This document shows, one piece after another, positions 45,591 through 55,096 of a stretch of 64,000 nucleotides of DNA. Source of the DNA: Flexithrix dorotheae DSM 6795 (GTDB lineage: Bacteria; Bacteroidota; Bacteroidia; Cytophagales; Flammeovirgaceae); contig NZ_KB903444.1 in the NCBI RefSeq assembly GCF_000379765.1, positions 62,001 through 126,000 of the forward strand. Direction: 5' to 3'. The notes beneath the pieces were generated by a model, which was given only the letters and a program-made list of their open reading frames with translations, made no database searches and was not told the origin of the DNA. Each line of letters begins with the position of its first letter. The first letter of the stretch is position 1. The position numbers and the translations under genes were made by a program.

Positions 45591-46271
45591 TTATCTCAAA
45601 TAATCCTCAATTTCTTTCTTCCAAAGGGCATAACCGTTTTCATTCATGTGAAGTCCATCCTTAAGGAAAATATTAGGCAAAGGTTCTCCATTTTCCCCAA
45701 GCATCACATCCCAGATATTTATAAAATCTACCTGACTTTTTTTACTGGCGTATTTGCTCATTTTTGTATTGGTTTCCTGCATCTTATCTTTGAGTTCCCA
45801 CCTTTTTAAACTTGGTTTTAGAGAAATATAAGCCACTGAAGACTCAGGAAAATGCTTAAGAATCCATTTAATTAAAGTCTTCCCGTCTTTGGCTGCTTCC
45901 TTTGGAGATTTATTAGCTGCAATGTCATTTTCTCCCACATAAATCACCACCTGGCTGGGTTTGTAGGGTAAAATAAGGCGCTCCTTAAATGTTAAAATGT
46001 CACTGGTTTGAGATCCTCCAAAGCCACGGTTTAAGATTTTTTTTCCGGGGAAATATTCTTCTATATCCTTCCAAATCGTAATTGAGGAACTCCCAATGAA
46101 CAAAATTTTCCCGGGTTCGGGCATTTTCTGTGCGTCCTTTTCTTCAAAATTCTGAATAGCTTTTTCCCATTTGTTAGAGGCATTTTGCTCCTGGCTATAA
46201 GCGATATTAGAGACAAAATAAGATAAAAGTAAAAGAGATAAGCTAAAGACGTTAAGTAATTGTTTTTTCAT
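45591..46271 (-). CDS. SGNH/GDSL-type exported hydrolase (locus 3)
   Basis: A 226-residue protein with a signal peptide ending at about SNIAYSQ. The GDSL family blocks are visible: block I ILFIGSSSI (catalytic Ser about 61-62), block II NRGFGGS, block III GENDI (Asn) and block V DGLHMN (Asp and His). These enzymes are esterases or deacetylases that often remove acyl groups from glycans. It lies downstream of the ADP-ribosylglycohydrolase and propeller-lipoprotein genes on the same strand, with a gap of about 130 bp, and may belong to the same locus. Confidence 0.88.
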   Translation of the reverse strand: MKKQLLNVFSLSLLLLSYFVSNIAYSQEQNASNKWEKAIQNFEEKDAQKMPEPGKILFIGSSSITIWKDIEEYFPGKKILNRGFGGSQTSDILTFKERLILPYKPSQVVIYVGENDIAANKSPKEAAKDGKTLIKWILKHFPESSVAYISLKPSLKRWELKDKMQETNTKMSKYASKKSQVDFINIWDVMLGENGEPLPNIFLKDGLHMNENGYALWKKEIEDYLR

Positions 46272-46399
46272 TTTTAATAGTTTTAATTTTCAATTTTAGT
46301 AGAAAAAATGTAGGGATAAATTTCCCCTTGAAATTAGTAAAGAAGCCTTAAAATTAAAATCTGTTTTGTCAATTTACAGGTTTATAAGCTCAGGTTCAT

Positions 46400-47461
46400 C
46401 TATAATTGCTGATCTTCTTTCCAAGATAATTCAGTAATCCTAATTCCTTTTAAATCTGGCATAAGAGCTGCCACATAATATTTATTTTCATGGTTTATTA
46501 TTTCCGGAGCTGCAACCGGAATAGTTTTTAATTTCAATTCATCAGTATTCACTCCAAAATCCAAAGGATCATCCGAACAAAAAATAGTGGTTCTTTGAAA
46601 ACCAGGTTTATATTCCTGGGTTTTAAACAGGAAAAATTTTCCGTTTTTGTGAATCACCTGCGGGCATTCTGAGGATAAAAATGCCACTACATCTTCTTCT
46701 GTTTCAGATACTTTTATTTCTTCTCCCCAGTTTTTCAGGTCAGCAGATTTTCTGCAAAAAACAGCTCCCTTGGTACTATCAGGCCAACTGTAACTCACAC
46801 TTCCAGTATAATATCCAAAATAGGTATCCTTATAATTCATAATCATTATATCTCTGGCACGATCATATTCTTCACTTCTGAATAGGCTGGTTTTGCCATC
46901 GGCATTGATTATTCTTTCGAATATTTTCCCATCTGTACTTTCTGCCATGCAAATTTGTCCTCCACCCCCATAGTAAAATTTAAATTTTCCATCTTTTTTA
47001 ACAACATATGGCGCTTGTATCCAGCCGTGTTCTTCACCCAGGGTGGAATCAGCAACCATAAAAATACCTTTTGGTTCCCAATTGGTGGAGGTGAGCGTTT
47101 TACCTTCCCAGCGGTGAAGTACACGGAAATCAGCCTCTTTCCCACAATATCTAATGCAGGAAACCAATTGCCATGTACCATCTGCTGCCTGCCAAATGGC
47201 AAAGTCCACAGGTTCCATTTTATCATGATTATATTCACCAATATCAGGCACACCAGCGATCTGCCACCAATTTTCAGCCAATTCAGGTTCAGCCTTTTGG
47301 GTGTGGTTCAGGTGATTTTTCTCCTGCTCTTGTTGCTTGTTATGGGTACAATTAAAAAAAAATAACATACAGCTTGGCAGAATGATGAAGGAAATTAATG
47401 TCTTAATATATTTTGAGGTATTAAAATTTAATGTGATCATAATTATGTTGCTATCAATCAT
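46400..47461 (-). CDS. Lipoprotein with GH43-like five-bladed beta-propeller fold (locus 3)
   Basis: A 353-residue lipoprotein (lipobox Cys38, FFFNCTHN). Sequence units resemble a five-bladed propeller glycosidase: EPVDFAIWQAADGTWQLVSCIR, GWIQAPYVVKKDGKFKFYYGGGG, ARDIMIMNYKDTYFGYYTGS, SSECPQVIHKNGKFFLFKT and APEIINHENKYYVAAL. This pattern is seen in GH43 and related families, but no exact family or catalytic trio could be fixed. Its ATG shares one base with the stop of the ADP-ribosylglycohydrolase gene (TAATG), so the two are translationally coupled. It is likely surface-exposed and acts on the same substrate. Confidence 0.7.
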   Translation of the reverse strand: MIDSNIIMITLNFNTSKYIKTLISFIILPSCMLFFFNCTHNKQQEQEKNHLNHTQKAEPELAENWWQIAGVPDIGEYNHDKMEPVDFAIWQAADGTWQLVSCIRYCGKEADFRVLHRWEGKTLTSTNWEPKGIFMVADSTLGEEHGWIQAPYVVKKDGKFKFYYGGGGQICMAESTDGKIFERIINADGKTSLFRSEEYDRARDIMIMNYKDTYFGYYTGSVSYSWPDSTKGAVFCRKSADLKNWGEEIKVSETEEDVVAFLSSECPQVIHKNGKFFLFKTQEYKPGFQRTTIFCSDDPLDFGVNTDELKLKTIPVAAPEIINHENKYYVAALMPDLKGIRITELSWKEDQQL

Positions 47462-48708
47462 TAATTAGTGATTGGAATTTCATAAAATACTTCATTATTT
47501 ATCACCTTTTTACTTCCACCATTTTCGGCTATACATTGTTCAGATATTTTCAATATCCGGTCAATGATGTCACTGATGGTATTATAGTTTGGTAAATTAT
47601 CCCGGGAATAATTGATGTAAATATCATTAAATGGTACGTCCCATTTTTTTCTGGGATCCATTTCCAAAAGCAAATTTTCTGGAATACCGGCTGTTCCATT
47701 AATTATACCAATTAGTCCTCCACAAGTTGCCGCCTGATTATCGCAATCGTATCCTGCACTTACCGCAATCCCCACAGTCTTGGTAAAATCCCCATCTCCA
47801 TACAAAATGGCCATTACTCCGCACAGACCATTTACTATAGAAGATAAATAGGGGTCAGGCACTTTAAAATCACCAATTTTCTCAAAATAATGCTGATGAA
47901 TAAGTTTTCTGGTATCCCGCCAATCAGAATTTTCCTTATGCCATTTGATTACATCCAGCATTCCTTTTTTATAGGGGCTCTCTGATGGTAAAGCTTCTGC
48001 AGCCATTTCCACTAATTTGTGCACATCCTTTTCAAAAAAAGCTTCGCTGTACATTACCGCAAAGGCTTTTGTAGCATCAACAGCCCAATCATCGCACATA
48101 ATTTTGGCTCCCCATTCTGCCCGGGTTACAGCCTTTTTAGTCATTCCTGGATAAAAAACACTCCAAATTTCATTGACTAACTGGGAAGTTAATCTGTACC
48201 AATACGGATTATTTGCCTTACTTCCTGTAGCTGGAGGTAACATCCCTTCATCCATCAAATCACGAGCTTTACGGTTGGCGCCCCAAATGAACCGGTTTAT
48301 ATGTTTTTTCCACATTTCAGTAATTTCCGCATAATTCAGATCTAATCCGTATTTTTCTACTGCATGGAGGGTCACAAATTCTATATCGGAATCGTCATCA
48401 CTCCAGGCTCCATCCATAGCTCCGGCCATAATGGTGGTAAAAGCCCTTCGGTCATTAATATTCATTTTTAAATTCACTGGATCATAATCTTCAAAGGTGT
48501 AATACCTGTCAATAAGGATTGGAATTGGTTCTTCCACATATACATTCTCAAATGGGAAACCGACATAATTTCCCACTAACTGGCCAAGCCAATACGCATG
48601 AATTTTATCTCTAAGCTCGTTTTGGGAAATGGTTTTGTATTTCTTATTGCTGGAAAAAGAAGTTAATATGAAGGATAAAATCAAAATTAATATAGTAAAG
48701 TTTTTCAA
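47461..48708 (-). CDS. Secreted ADP-ribosylglycohydrolase-fold protein (locus 3)
   Basis: A 415-residue protein with an N-terminal signal sequence (ILILSFILTS). The ADP-ribosylglycohydrolase family (DraG-like, two metal ions) is recognised by DGAWSDDDSD at about 99-108 (Asp cluster 104-106), and by AGYDCDNQAATCGGLIGI near residue 321, the counterpart of the C-terminal GGDTDTNAA metal-binding motif. Classical members remove ADP-ribose from proteins in the cytoplasm. A secreted version in a SusCD operon with a propeller glycosidase suggests cleavage of an N- or O-glycosidic bond outside the cell; this is inference. It is coupled to the next gene by a one-base overlap and separated from SusD by a 201-bp gap. 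Confidence 0.85.
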   Translation of the reverse strand: MKNFTILILILSFILTSFSSNKKYKTISQNELRDKIHAYWLGQLVGNYVGFPFENVYVEEPIPILIDRYYTFEDYDPVNLKMNINDRRAFTTIMAGAMDGAWSDDDSDIEFVTLHAVEKYGLDLNYAEITEMWKKHINRFIWGANRKARDLMDEGMLPPATGSKANNPYWYRLTSQLVNEIWSVFYPGMTKKAVTRAEWGAKIMCDDWAVDATKAFAVMYSEAFFEKDVHKLVEMAAEALPSESPYKKGMLDVIKWHKENSDWRDTRKLIHQHYFEKIGDFKVPDPYLSSIVNGLCGVMAILYGDGDFTKTVGIAVSAGYDCDNQAATCGGLIGIINGTAGIPENLLLEMDPRKKWDVPFNDIYINYSRDNLPNYNTISDIIDRILKISEQCIAENGGSKKVINNEVFYEIPITN

Positions 48709-48727
48709 TTTAATAGGGGTTAATATA

Positions 48728-48754
48728 AAAGCAAGCCTGTAACAGACTTGCTTT
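48728..48754 (-). other. Hairpin in the gap between SusD and the ADP-ribosylglycohydrolase gene
   Basis: AAAGCAAG (48728-48735) pairs with CTTGCTTT (48747-48754). On the minus strand it is followed by TTTTATATT, so it may be a weak terminator or attenuator about 20 nt before the ADP-ribosylglycohydrolase start. The rest of this 201-bp gap shows nothing else. Confidence 0.45.
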
Positions 48755-48909
48755 CGATTTTGGATGTATAATTAAATAAATTAAGAAGAAATAAAAACCT
48801 GGTGCCATAGACCTTAAATAAGTAATTGAGGTTTGGGGTTGATAATCAGCTTATTAACCCAATAATATACCTCCCTTATTTCGGTAGGACAGACATTCAG
48901 TCAGTCGCA

Positions 48910-50427
48910 CTAGTAGCCAGGATTTTGTGGTTTTAAATTGGTATTTCTATCCAGCTCATCACCTGGTAAGGGGAATAAATAATCTCTGGAAGCATCAAAG
49001 TTTTCATGAGGCTCCAGTGAATCAGGTCCTTTAAATACTTTATCTCCTAAATTCCTCCTTTTAATATCGAACCATCTTTTAAATTCAAATGAAAGTTCCC
49101 ATTTTCTATCTTCTAATACAGCATCAATAAAATCTTCTTTTCCTGTAAAATCCGATATTTTTAAATCGGCTGGAAAATCCACCTGAGTTCCTCCCCAATT
49201 TCTGGCTCTGGCTCTTATTTCATTTAAGTAACCAATAGATTCAGCATTGGGTCCGCCATTTTCTTCAGCGATGGCCTCAGCAGCTATAAACAGCACTTCT
49301 GCATATCTCATGAGAATGTAGTTGTGATCCGTATCAGCTACACTTCCAACTGCTAATCCCGGGTATCTTGTCCATTTAGCAATATGGGGTCTTTGAACTG
49401 TAGCAAATTCTGTGTAGGGAATTTGTACTCCGTTAAAGGCGGTAGAATCATCAAAACTCACTATTTTCCTATAATCTCTGTCATCCCAGGTTTCATATAC
49501 CGAAAAAGCAGGCACACTTACACTCCAACCCTGCATATCCCCTCCTGTAATTCCTGTGAGTGCACCCATGTAATCAACATTAGCAGGGTAAGCACCAATC
49601 TGTCCAATAAAATCAGAAGAAAAAATTGTTTCTTTTAAGGCATCAGCATTTTCAGCCCTAAAAATATCCTGATAATCAGCCTCTAAATTGTAACCAAATA
49701 AATCTTTATTATTGATAACATATTTAGCTTCAGCAGCAGCTTGTGGCCAGTTTCCCAAAGTGAGGTGAACAGAAGCCAGATAAGAAGCAGCTGTTCCCTT
49801 GGTAGCTCTGCTTCTTACATTTTCTGGTTGAGTTTCTGGTAAATGTAGTTTTGCAAATTCCAGATCTTCAATTATATAACCATAAAGATCATCTACTGAA
49901 GTTTTAGAAATGGATTTTACAGATTCAGGATCGCTTACTGGGAAATCTAAATAAGGCACCTCACCAAAAGACCTGACCAGGTGATAATAAATAAATGCCC
50001 TGATAAATCTGGCTTCACCTTCAAGAGCTTTTTTCACACCTTCCTCAGCTTCAATTTGATCCACCCCGCTTATTGCAGAATTTACAGCACTTACTGTTTT
50101 GTACATTTCAGGCCAGAAAACGGTTGTCATACCATTATTGGCGTCCATGTCAAAATCATTTACTTGTTGCCTTCGGGCTGGTGTGCCCCTGTTTCCAATA
50201 TCTGCCAAATCACCTCTCAACTGAATGGATAAAGAATATTTTCTACCAAACATTGTTTCTGCTGCCATTAAGCCATATGCACCAAAGATTGTTGCTTGGA
50301 CATCTTCAGGAGATTTATAAAATCCTTCAGGAGCCAGAATTCCTACTGGTTCTTCTTCCAAATCAGTACAATTAAATAATGAGATACTAATGAGGATTAA
50401 TAACAATTTGAAATATGTATTTTTCAT
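48910..50427 (-). CDS. SusD/RagB-family lipoprotein (locus 3)
   Basis: A 505-residue lipoprotein (lipobox Cys20, SISLFNCTDLEEEP) with the SusD start GILAPEGFYKSPEDVQATIFGAY. It has TPR-like helices (GEARFIRAFIYYHLVRSFGEVPYLD) and the RagB C-terminal signature (ILEDRKWELSFEFKRWFDIKRR, YLFPLPGDELDRN). It is the lid of the SusC encoded 45 bp upstream. The substrate is unknown. Confidence 0.94.
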   Translation of the reverse strand: MKNTYFKLLLILISISLFNCTDLEEEPVGILAPEGFYKSPEDVQATIFGAYGLMAAETMFGRKYSLSIQLRGDLADIGNRGTPARRQQVNDFDMDANNGMTTVFWPEMYKTVSAVNSAISGVDQIEAEEGVKKALEGEARFIRAFIYYHLVRSFGEVPYLDFPVSDPESVKSISKTSVDDLYGYIIEDLEFAKLHLPETQPENVRSRATKGTAASYLASVHLTLGNWPQAAAEAKYVINNKDLFGYNLEADYQDIFRAENADALKETIFSSDFIGQIGAYPANVDYMGALTGITGGDMQGWSVSVPAFSVYETWDDRDYRKIVSFDDSTAFNGVQIPYTEFATVQRPHIAKWTRYPGLAVGSVADTDHNYILMRYAEVLFIAAEAIAEENGGPNAESIGYLNEIRARARNWGGTQVDFPADLKISDFTGKEDFIDAVLEDRKWELSFEFKRWFDIKRRNLGDKVFKGPDSLEPHENFDASRDYLFPLPGDELDRNTNLKPQNPGY

Positions 50428-50472
50428 TTTCTTTCAATTAAATTTTAAATAATCTACAGTTAGTATGGAAAC

Positions 50473-53400
50473 TTAGAAGCCAACATTCAACCCGATGGAA
50501 TAAGATTTGGCATTCGGATAACTGCCATAATCCAATCCAACATTTCTGTTTCCATTGGTACCGCCATCAGTTCTGTAATTTACCTCAGGATCTACTCCTT
50601 CATAATCTGTAAATGTTAAAATATTTTGAGCACTTACATAAATCCTTAATCTCCTGATTTTGGCTTTTTCTAAAATTGAATTAGGTAAATTATAACCGAG
50701 AGAAATATTTTTAAGTCTTACATAACTGCCGTCATAAATCCATCTGGTGGAAGGTTTATAACCTCTGCCAGCTGCCGCTTTTGGGACATCTGTATTGGTG
50801 TTTGTAGGTGTCCATCTGTTAAGTGCGTTTTTGGTAGCATTTCTTCCCCCGGACAATTTATCAAGTTCCATCAGGGTATAGCTATAAATATCATTTCCTT
50901 TAGAAGCCTGGAAAAATATATTCATATCAAAGCCTTTCCAGCTGAAATCATTATTCCAACCCCATATATATTTTGGCTGAGGATTTCCCACAATTGTTTT
51001 ATCATTATTATTGAGCTGGCCATCAGGCTGTCCGGTTAAATCACCATTTTCATCAGTAATTCCATCAACATCCCTGTATTTTTCCCCTCCGGCTTCCTGT
51101 TCAAAACTACTTCCTTCAATGAAATTATCTCCTTCCTGATAAACCCCATCATAAATAAATCCGAAGAAGGCGCCTACTGGTTCGCCAACCCTTAGAATTT
51201 GCGTAAAATCCATACCTACCATATGCCCGGGATTAGAACCGTAAGGAATATCGAGATTGTCTGGTAACTCCAGTACTTTGTTTCGATTAGCAGAAATATT
51301 AAATGCCATATCCCATTTAAATTCTCCTACCAGATTTCGGGTATTAAGAGTTAATTCAAATCCTTTATTTTCTACTTTTCCAATATTTTGCCATTGGGTG
51401 GTGTAACCTGAATATTCAGGTAAAGGTCTTTGGAATAACAGGTCAGAAGTTTCCATCCTGTAATAATCTACTACCAGATTAACCCTGTCATTAAATAAGC
51501 CAATATCTGCACCCACATCAAATTGTGCCGTAGTTTCCCAGGTCAGGTTATCATTTGCCACAGATGAAGGTCTTACCGCATTTACAATTTGTCCATTTAT
51601 GGCTGCTAATTGTGGGGATAAACGGGCTAGTGTCTGATAAGGAGCAATTGCTCTGTTTCCGGTTAAACCATAACTAACTCTCCATTTAAACTGGCTAAAC
51701 AAGTCGCTGTTATTTAAGAAGGACTCTTCATGCATATTCCAGGCAAATGCTCCAGAAGGGAAAAATGCCCATTTATTGTTTTTACTAAATGTGGAAGAAC
51801 CGTCATACCTTAAATTTAAGGTCAGTAGATATTTGCTATTAAATGAATAATTAATTCGGCTATACCAGGAAGAAAGTTCCCATTCTGAAAGGGAAGACCA
51901 AGGCCTTTGGTAAACTGCAGAACCATCTAAATCCCAGAAAGAAACAGCATTAGTATTATAAGAATCCGCTCTGGCTCCCCAGGTTTCTCCTCTGGACTTC
52001 TGGTAGGAATATCCACCCATAATCGAAAAATCATGTAAAGATCCAAAAGATTTGGAATAGGTCAGGTAATTTTCACTAAGAATATTGGTGTTTTTATTGC
52101 CTTCTAAATCCGCTCTACCCCCTACATTTGCTCCTGCGTTTAATGTAGTAGGCAAAAAATTTCCATTCCTTCTGTTTCCGGTATTTGCTCCAAAGCTTGC
52201 TCTGAATTTTAAGTCTTTAAAAATTTCATATTCACCTGATAAATTGGCCTGAAGTAAATCATTCACGGTTTCATTCTCCTTTTGAGTGGAGATTGCGTAA
52301 GGATTATCAAAAGGGTCCCCAATCTTATTCACTGTAAATGAACCGTCAGGATTATATATGCCTAGATCAGGAGCGAAACCATAAGCTGAGGCTACCACAC
52401 CAGTATTCCCGGATCCACCACTACCTTCCTGTGTCGGTACACCATCCCTTTCTGTTCTGCTGGCAAATAAATTGATACCAAGTTTCAACTTTTCAGTAGC
52501 TTTAATATCTAGGTTACTTGTAATGGAATACCGGTCATATTGAGAACCTACAATTATTCCTTTCTGGTCATAGTAAATTCCTGATACATAATAACTTACA
52601 TTATCCGAACCACCTGAAAGAGAAAGCTGGTAATTCTGGATATGACCTTTTTGGTAAATAGCATCCTGCCAGTCGGTGTCTTCAGTACCCATGGGAACAT
52701 TTGGTGTAACCTCCTGAATATAATCCTGAAATTCAGCTGCATTCAATAAATCCAGTCGTCCAATTTCTTCCTGAGAAGAAAAAGAAGTATTGAAATCAAT
52801 TTTCGTTTTACCACTTTTTCCCTTTTTCGTTGTGACCATAATTACTCCATTGGCACCTCTTGAACCATAAATAGCAGTAGCCGAAGCATCTTTCAATATT
52901 TCAATAGAGGCAATATCCTCCGGTGGAGGAACTACACCGCCTACAAATCCATCCACTACAAAAATGGGGTCACTGCTGGCATTAATTGAGGTACCTCCTC
53001 TTACTCTGATTTTGTAAGATGATCCGGGTTCTCCGTTATTGGCAGTAATTTGAACTCCGGCAGCTCGTCCCTGTAAGGCCTGAACTGTTCCAATGGCCGG
53101 GTAGGCGGTTAATTCTTCAGAATTTACAGACGAAACAGATCCTGTTAAGTCACTTTTTTTGACGGTTCCATAACCTACCACTACTACTTCTTCCAGCTGA
53201 GCTAAATCAGGCACCATTTCAATATTTAAAATAGATTGATTTCCAACTTCAATGTCCATGGTTTTAAAACCGATGTAACTAAAAGATAAGGTTGAGTTTT
53301 CGGGAATATTCAGGGAAAACTTTCCATCGAAGTCTGTGGTGGTTCCAGTGCTTGTTCCTTTCAACAATACACTCACACCAGGTAAGGGTTCTCCGTCTTC

Positions 53401-53841
53401 CTGACTGGTCACTTTTCCAGAAACGGTAACCTGCTTAATATTGATTAATTCCTCTACAACTGCCTCTGATAACAATTTCCTTTTCGAAACGATAATGTTA
53501 TCGTTAATTCTGGTGAATTGTAATTTTTTCTCCTTGGAAATAGTTCTTAAAAGATTAGCCAAAGAAACATTTTCTGCTCCTAAACTAACCCTCACATCAT
53601 TTCTTAAAATTTCGTCATTATAAGCAAATTTAAAATTTGTTTTGGCCTCAATTTCAAGAAATGCATTATCCAGTCGGGTATCTTCAAAATGTATACTCAG
53701 ATAAATTTCTTCGATACTCGTTTTAGATTGAGCGTTTCCTTCCTTTGCGATAATGAAAGTACCCAATAAACATTGCAAGCAGATTCCTAAAAAAGAATAC
53801 TTTGACATAATTAAAATTTGTCGTATTAATTTCAATTTCAT
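50473..53841 (-). CDS. SusC/RagA TonB-dependent receptor with STN domain (locus 3)
   Basis: A 1122-residue outer-membrane transporter. Signal peptide, STN domain (about 45-120, SIHFEDTRLDNAFLEIEAKTNFKFAY), carboxypeptidase-D regulatory-like domain (about 140-210, GKVTSQEDGEPLPGVSVLLKG), plug (VVGYGTVKKSDLTGSVSSV, VDGFVGGVVPPPEDI, ILKDASATAIYGSRGANGVIMVTTKKG) and barrel ending SIGLNVGF. The STN domain should signal to the FecR encoded 165 bp upstream. Imports a ligand of unknown nature with the SusD downstream. Confidence 0.95.
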   Translation of the reverse strand: MKLKLIRQILIMSKYSFLGICLQCLLGTFIIAKEGNAQSKTSIEEIYLSIHFEDTRLDNAFLEIEAKTNFKFAYNDEILRNDVRVSLGAENVSLANLLRTISKEKKLQFTRINDNIIVSKRKLLSEAVVEELINIKQVTVSGKVTSQEDGEPLPGVSVLLKGTSTGTTTDFDGKFSLNIPENSTLSFSYIGFKTMDIEVGNQSILNIEMVPDLAQLEEVVVVGYGTVKKSDLTGSVSSVNSEELTAYPAIGTVQALQGRAAGVQITANNGEPGSSYKIRVRGGTSINASSDPIFVVDGFVGGVVPPPEDIASIEILKDASATAIYGSRGANGVIMVTTKKGKSGKTKIDFNTSFSSQEEIGRLDLLNAAEFQDYIQEVTPNVPMGTEDTDWQDAIYQKGHIQNYQLSLSGGSDNVSYYVSGIYYDQKGIIVGSQYDRYSITSNLDIKATEKLKLGINLFASRTERDGVPTQEGSGGSGNTGVVASAYGFAPDLGIYNPDGSFTVNKIGDPFDNPYAISTQKENETVNDLLQANLSGEYEIFKDLKFRASFGANTGNRRNGNFLPTTLNAGANVGGRADLEGNKNTNILSENYLTYSKSFGSLHDFSIMGGYSYQKSRGETWGARADSYNTNAVSFWDLDGSAVYQRPWSSLSEWELSSWYSRINYSFNSKYLLTLNLRYDGSSTFSKNNKWAFFPSGAFAWNMHEESFLNNSDLFSQFKWRVSYGLTGNRAIAPYQTLARLSPQLAAINGQIVNAVRPSSVANDNLTWETTAQFDVGADIGLFNDRVNLVVDYYRMETSDLLFQRPLPEYSGYTTQWQNIGKVENKGFELTLNTRNLVGEFKWDMAFNISANRNKVLELPDNLDIPYGSNPGHMVGMDFTQILRVGEPVGAFFGFIYDGVYQEGDNFIEGSSFEQEAGGEKYRDVDGITDENGDLTGQPDGQLNNNDKTIVGNPQPKYIWGWNNDFSWKGFDMNIFFQASKGNDIYSYTLMELDKLSGGRNATKNALNRWTPTNTNTDVPKAAAGRGYKPSTRWIYDGSYVRLKNISLGYNLPNSILEKAKIRRLRIYVSAQNILTFTDYEGVDPEVNYRTDGGTNGNRNVGLDYGSYPNAKSYSIGLNVGF

Positions 53842-53942
53842 ATTTTTATATGATTACGGTGAAAATTTGTTTTCATCAATTTGCCCCCATTTGCAATTGG
53901 CGGTGTCTTCCAAACAATTCCAATTGTGCTTGAAGGCATATT

Positions 53943-53973
53943 AAACCAGTTTCATTTTAAATGGAACTGGTTT
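53943..53973. other. Hairpin between fecR and susC of locus 3
   Basis: AAACCAGTTTCATTT (53943-53957) is nearly complementary to AAATGGAACTGGTTT (53959-53973), followed on the plus strand by a T-run. On the minus (coding) strand it forms a stem without a T-run in the fecR-susC gap, so it could reduce readthrough or protect the susC mRNA 5' end. Role not known. Confidence 0.4.
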
Positions 53974-54006
53974 TTTTTTAACTGGAGTTTTGATACGTTT
54001 TCATTT

Positions 54007-55044
54007 TCAATTTAAATTTATTTCAACTGTATTTCCTTCTATTTTATAATCAAAATCAGAGGCAATACTTATCGCTTCTAATACTGTTTTAAGGCTTTGT
54101 CTTTTAAAGGTGCCGGTAAATTTCCCCTTTATTTTATGGCCATTTTTAAATACAAAATCGTGTCCATACCACCTGGAAAGCGTTTGTATAATTTCTTCAC
54201 TTTCGGCCATTTTAAATACAATCATTCCATCTTTCCAGCCGATTACCGAAGCGTAATCATAACCTGATTTGGTGATTTTTCCCGAATTCCTTTCTCTGGT
54301 CAGCATCTCATTTGGCAGCAGGAAATAAGAATCTTGGTTTAGCTCCTTATCGGCAGGATCATTGATATCTACTTTTACTTTTCCGGAAACCACCGAAACG
54401 TGCACCTTGTTATCCTGAGGGAATGCATGCACATTAAATGAAGTTCCAAGCACAGTTGTTGTTATTTCTCCTGTTTTGATGATAAATGGCCTGAGTGAAT
54501 CCCGCTCTATGTCAAAAAAGGCTTCACCTTCCAGATAAACAAGGCGCTGGTCAGCACTAAACTTTTCTTTGAATGAAAATTTACTGCCTGAATTAACAAT
54601 CACTACCGAACCATCCTGAAGAGTGAGTGTGGATTTTTGTCCTTTAGGAATCAGCTTTTCAACCATTACCTCCTCTGTTCCTGGTTTGACTTCCTGCTCG
54701 ACTTCTGTATTTAATTTATAAAAAGTAAAAACGGAAACGACAATAATTAAGAAGCTTGCTGCAACTTTAACAAAATAAGGATCAAACCATTTTGCTTTTT
54801 GCTGAATAGTTCCAGTTTTTCCATTTCGCAAATTCTCCGGCTCATTAATCCTTTCGGATACTTTCTCCCAAAGTTTTCTATTGCGGTCTTTATTGTTGGT
54901 CTTTATATTCCAGTATTTGATGAGCTCACTATATACCTGTTTATTTTCCTCACTCTGGTTTAGCCATTTTTCTAGTGCCTCCTTATCCTGCTCATCTTCT
55001 TCTCCTGCTAGCTTTCTGGCAATAAGCTTTTCTAAATTATCCAT
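54007..55044 (-). CDS. FecR-family anti-sigma factor (locus 3)
   Basis: A 345-residue membrane protein. The N-terminal part is cytoplasmic, a TM helix lies at about 90-110 (YFVKVAASFLIIVVSVFTFYKL), the periplasmic FecR domain starts with LIPKGQKSTLTLQDGSVVIVNSG and YLEGEAFFDI, and a C-terminal DUF4974-like domain (GKFTGTFKRQSLKTVLEAI) follows. It pairs with the sigma factor encoded 52 bp upstream. Confidence 0.92.
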   Translation of the reverse strand: MDNLEKLIARKLAGEEDEQDKEALEKWLNQSEENKQVYSELIKYWNIKTNNKDRNRKLWEKVSERINEPENLRNGKTGTIQQKAKWFDPYFVKVAASFLIIVVSVFTFYKLNTEVEQEVKPGTEEVMVEKLIPKGQKSTLTLQDGSVVIVNSGSKFSFKEKFSADQRLVYLEGEAFFDIERDSLRPFIIKTGEITTTVLGTSFNVHAFPQDNKVHVSVVSGKVKVDINDPADKELNQDSYFLLPNEMLTRERNSGKITKSGYDYASVIGWKDGMIVFKMAESEEIIQTLSRWYGHDFVFKNGHKIKGKFTGTFKRQSLKTVLEAISIASDFDYKIEGNTVEINLN

Positions 55045-55096
55045 AATTTCTTTGATCCTTTCTTTATTAGATCCGAAATCAGGAATTTACCACCAC

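Noticed and set aside
53943-53980. Plus-strand terminator reading of the hairpin between fecR and susC of locus 3.
   Set aside because: No plus-strand gene ends here; the structure is kept only as a hairpin of unknown role.
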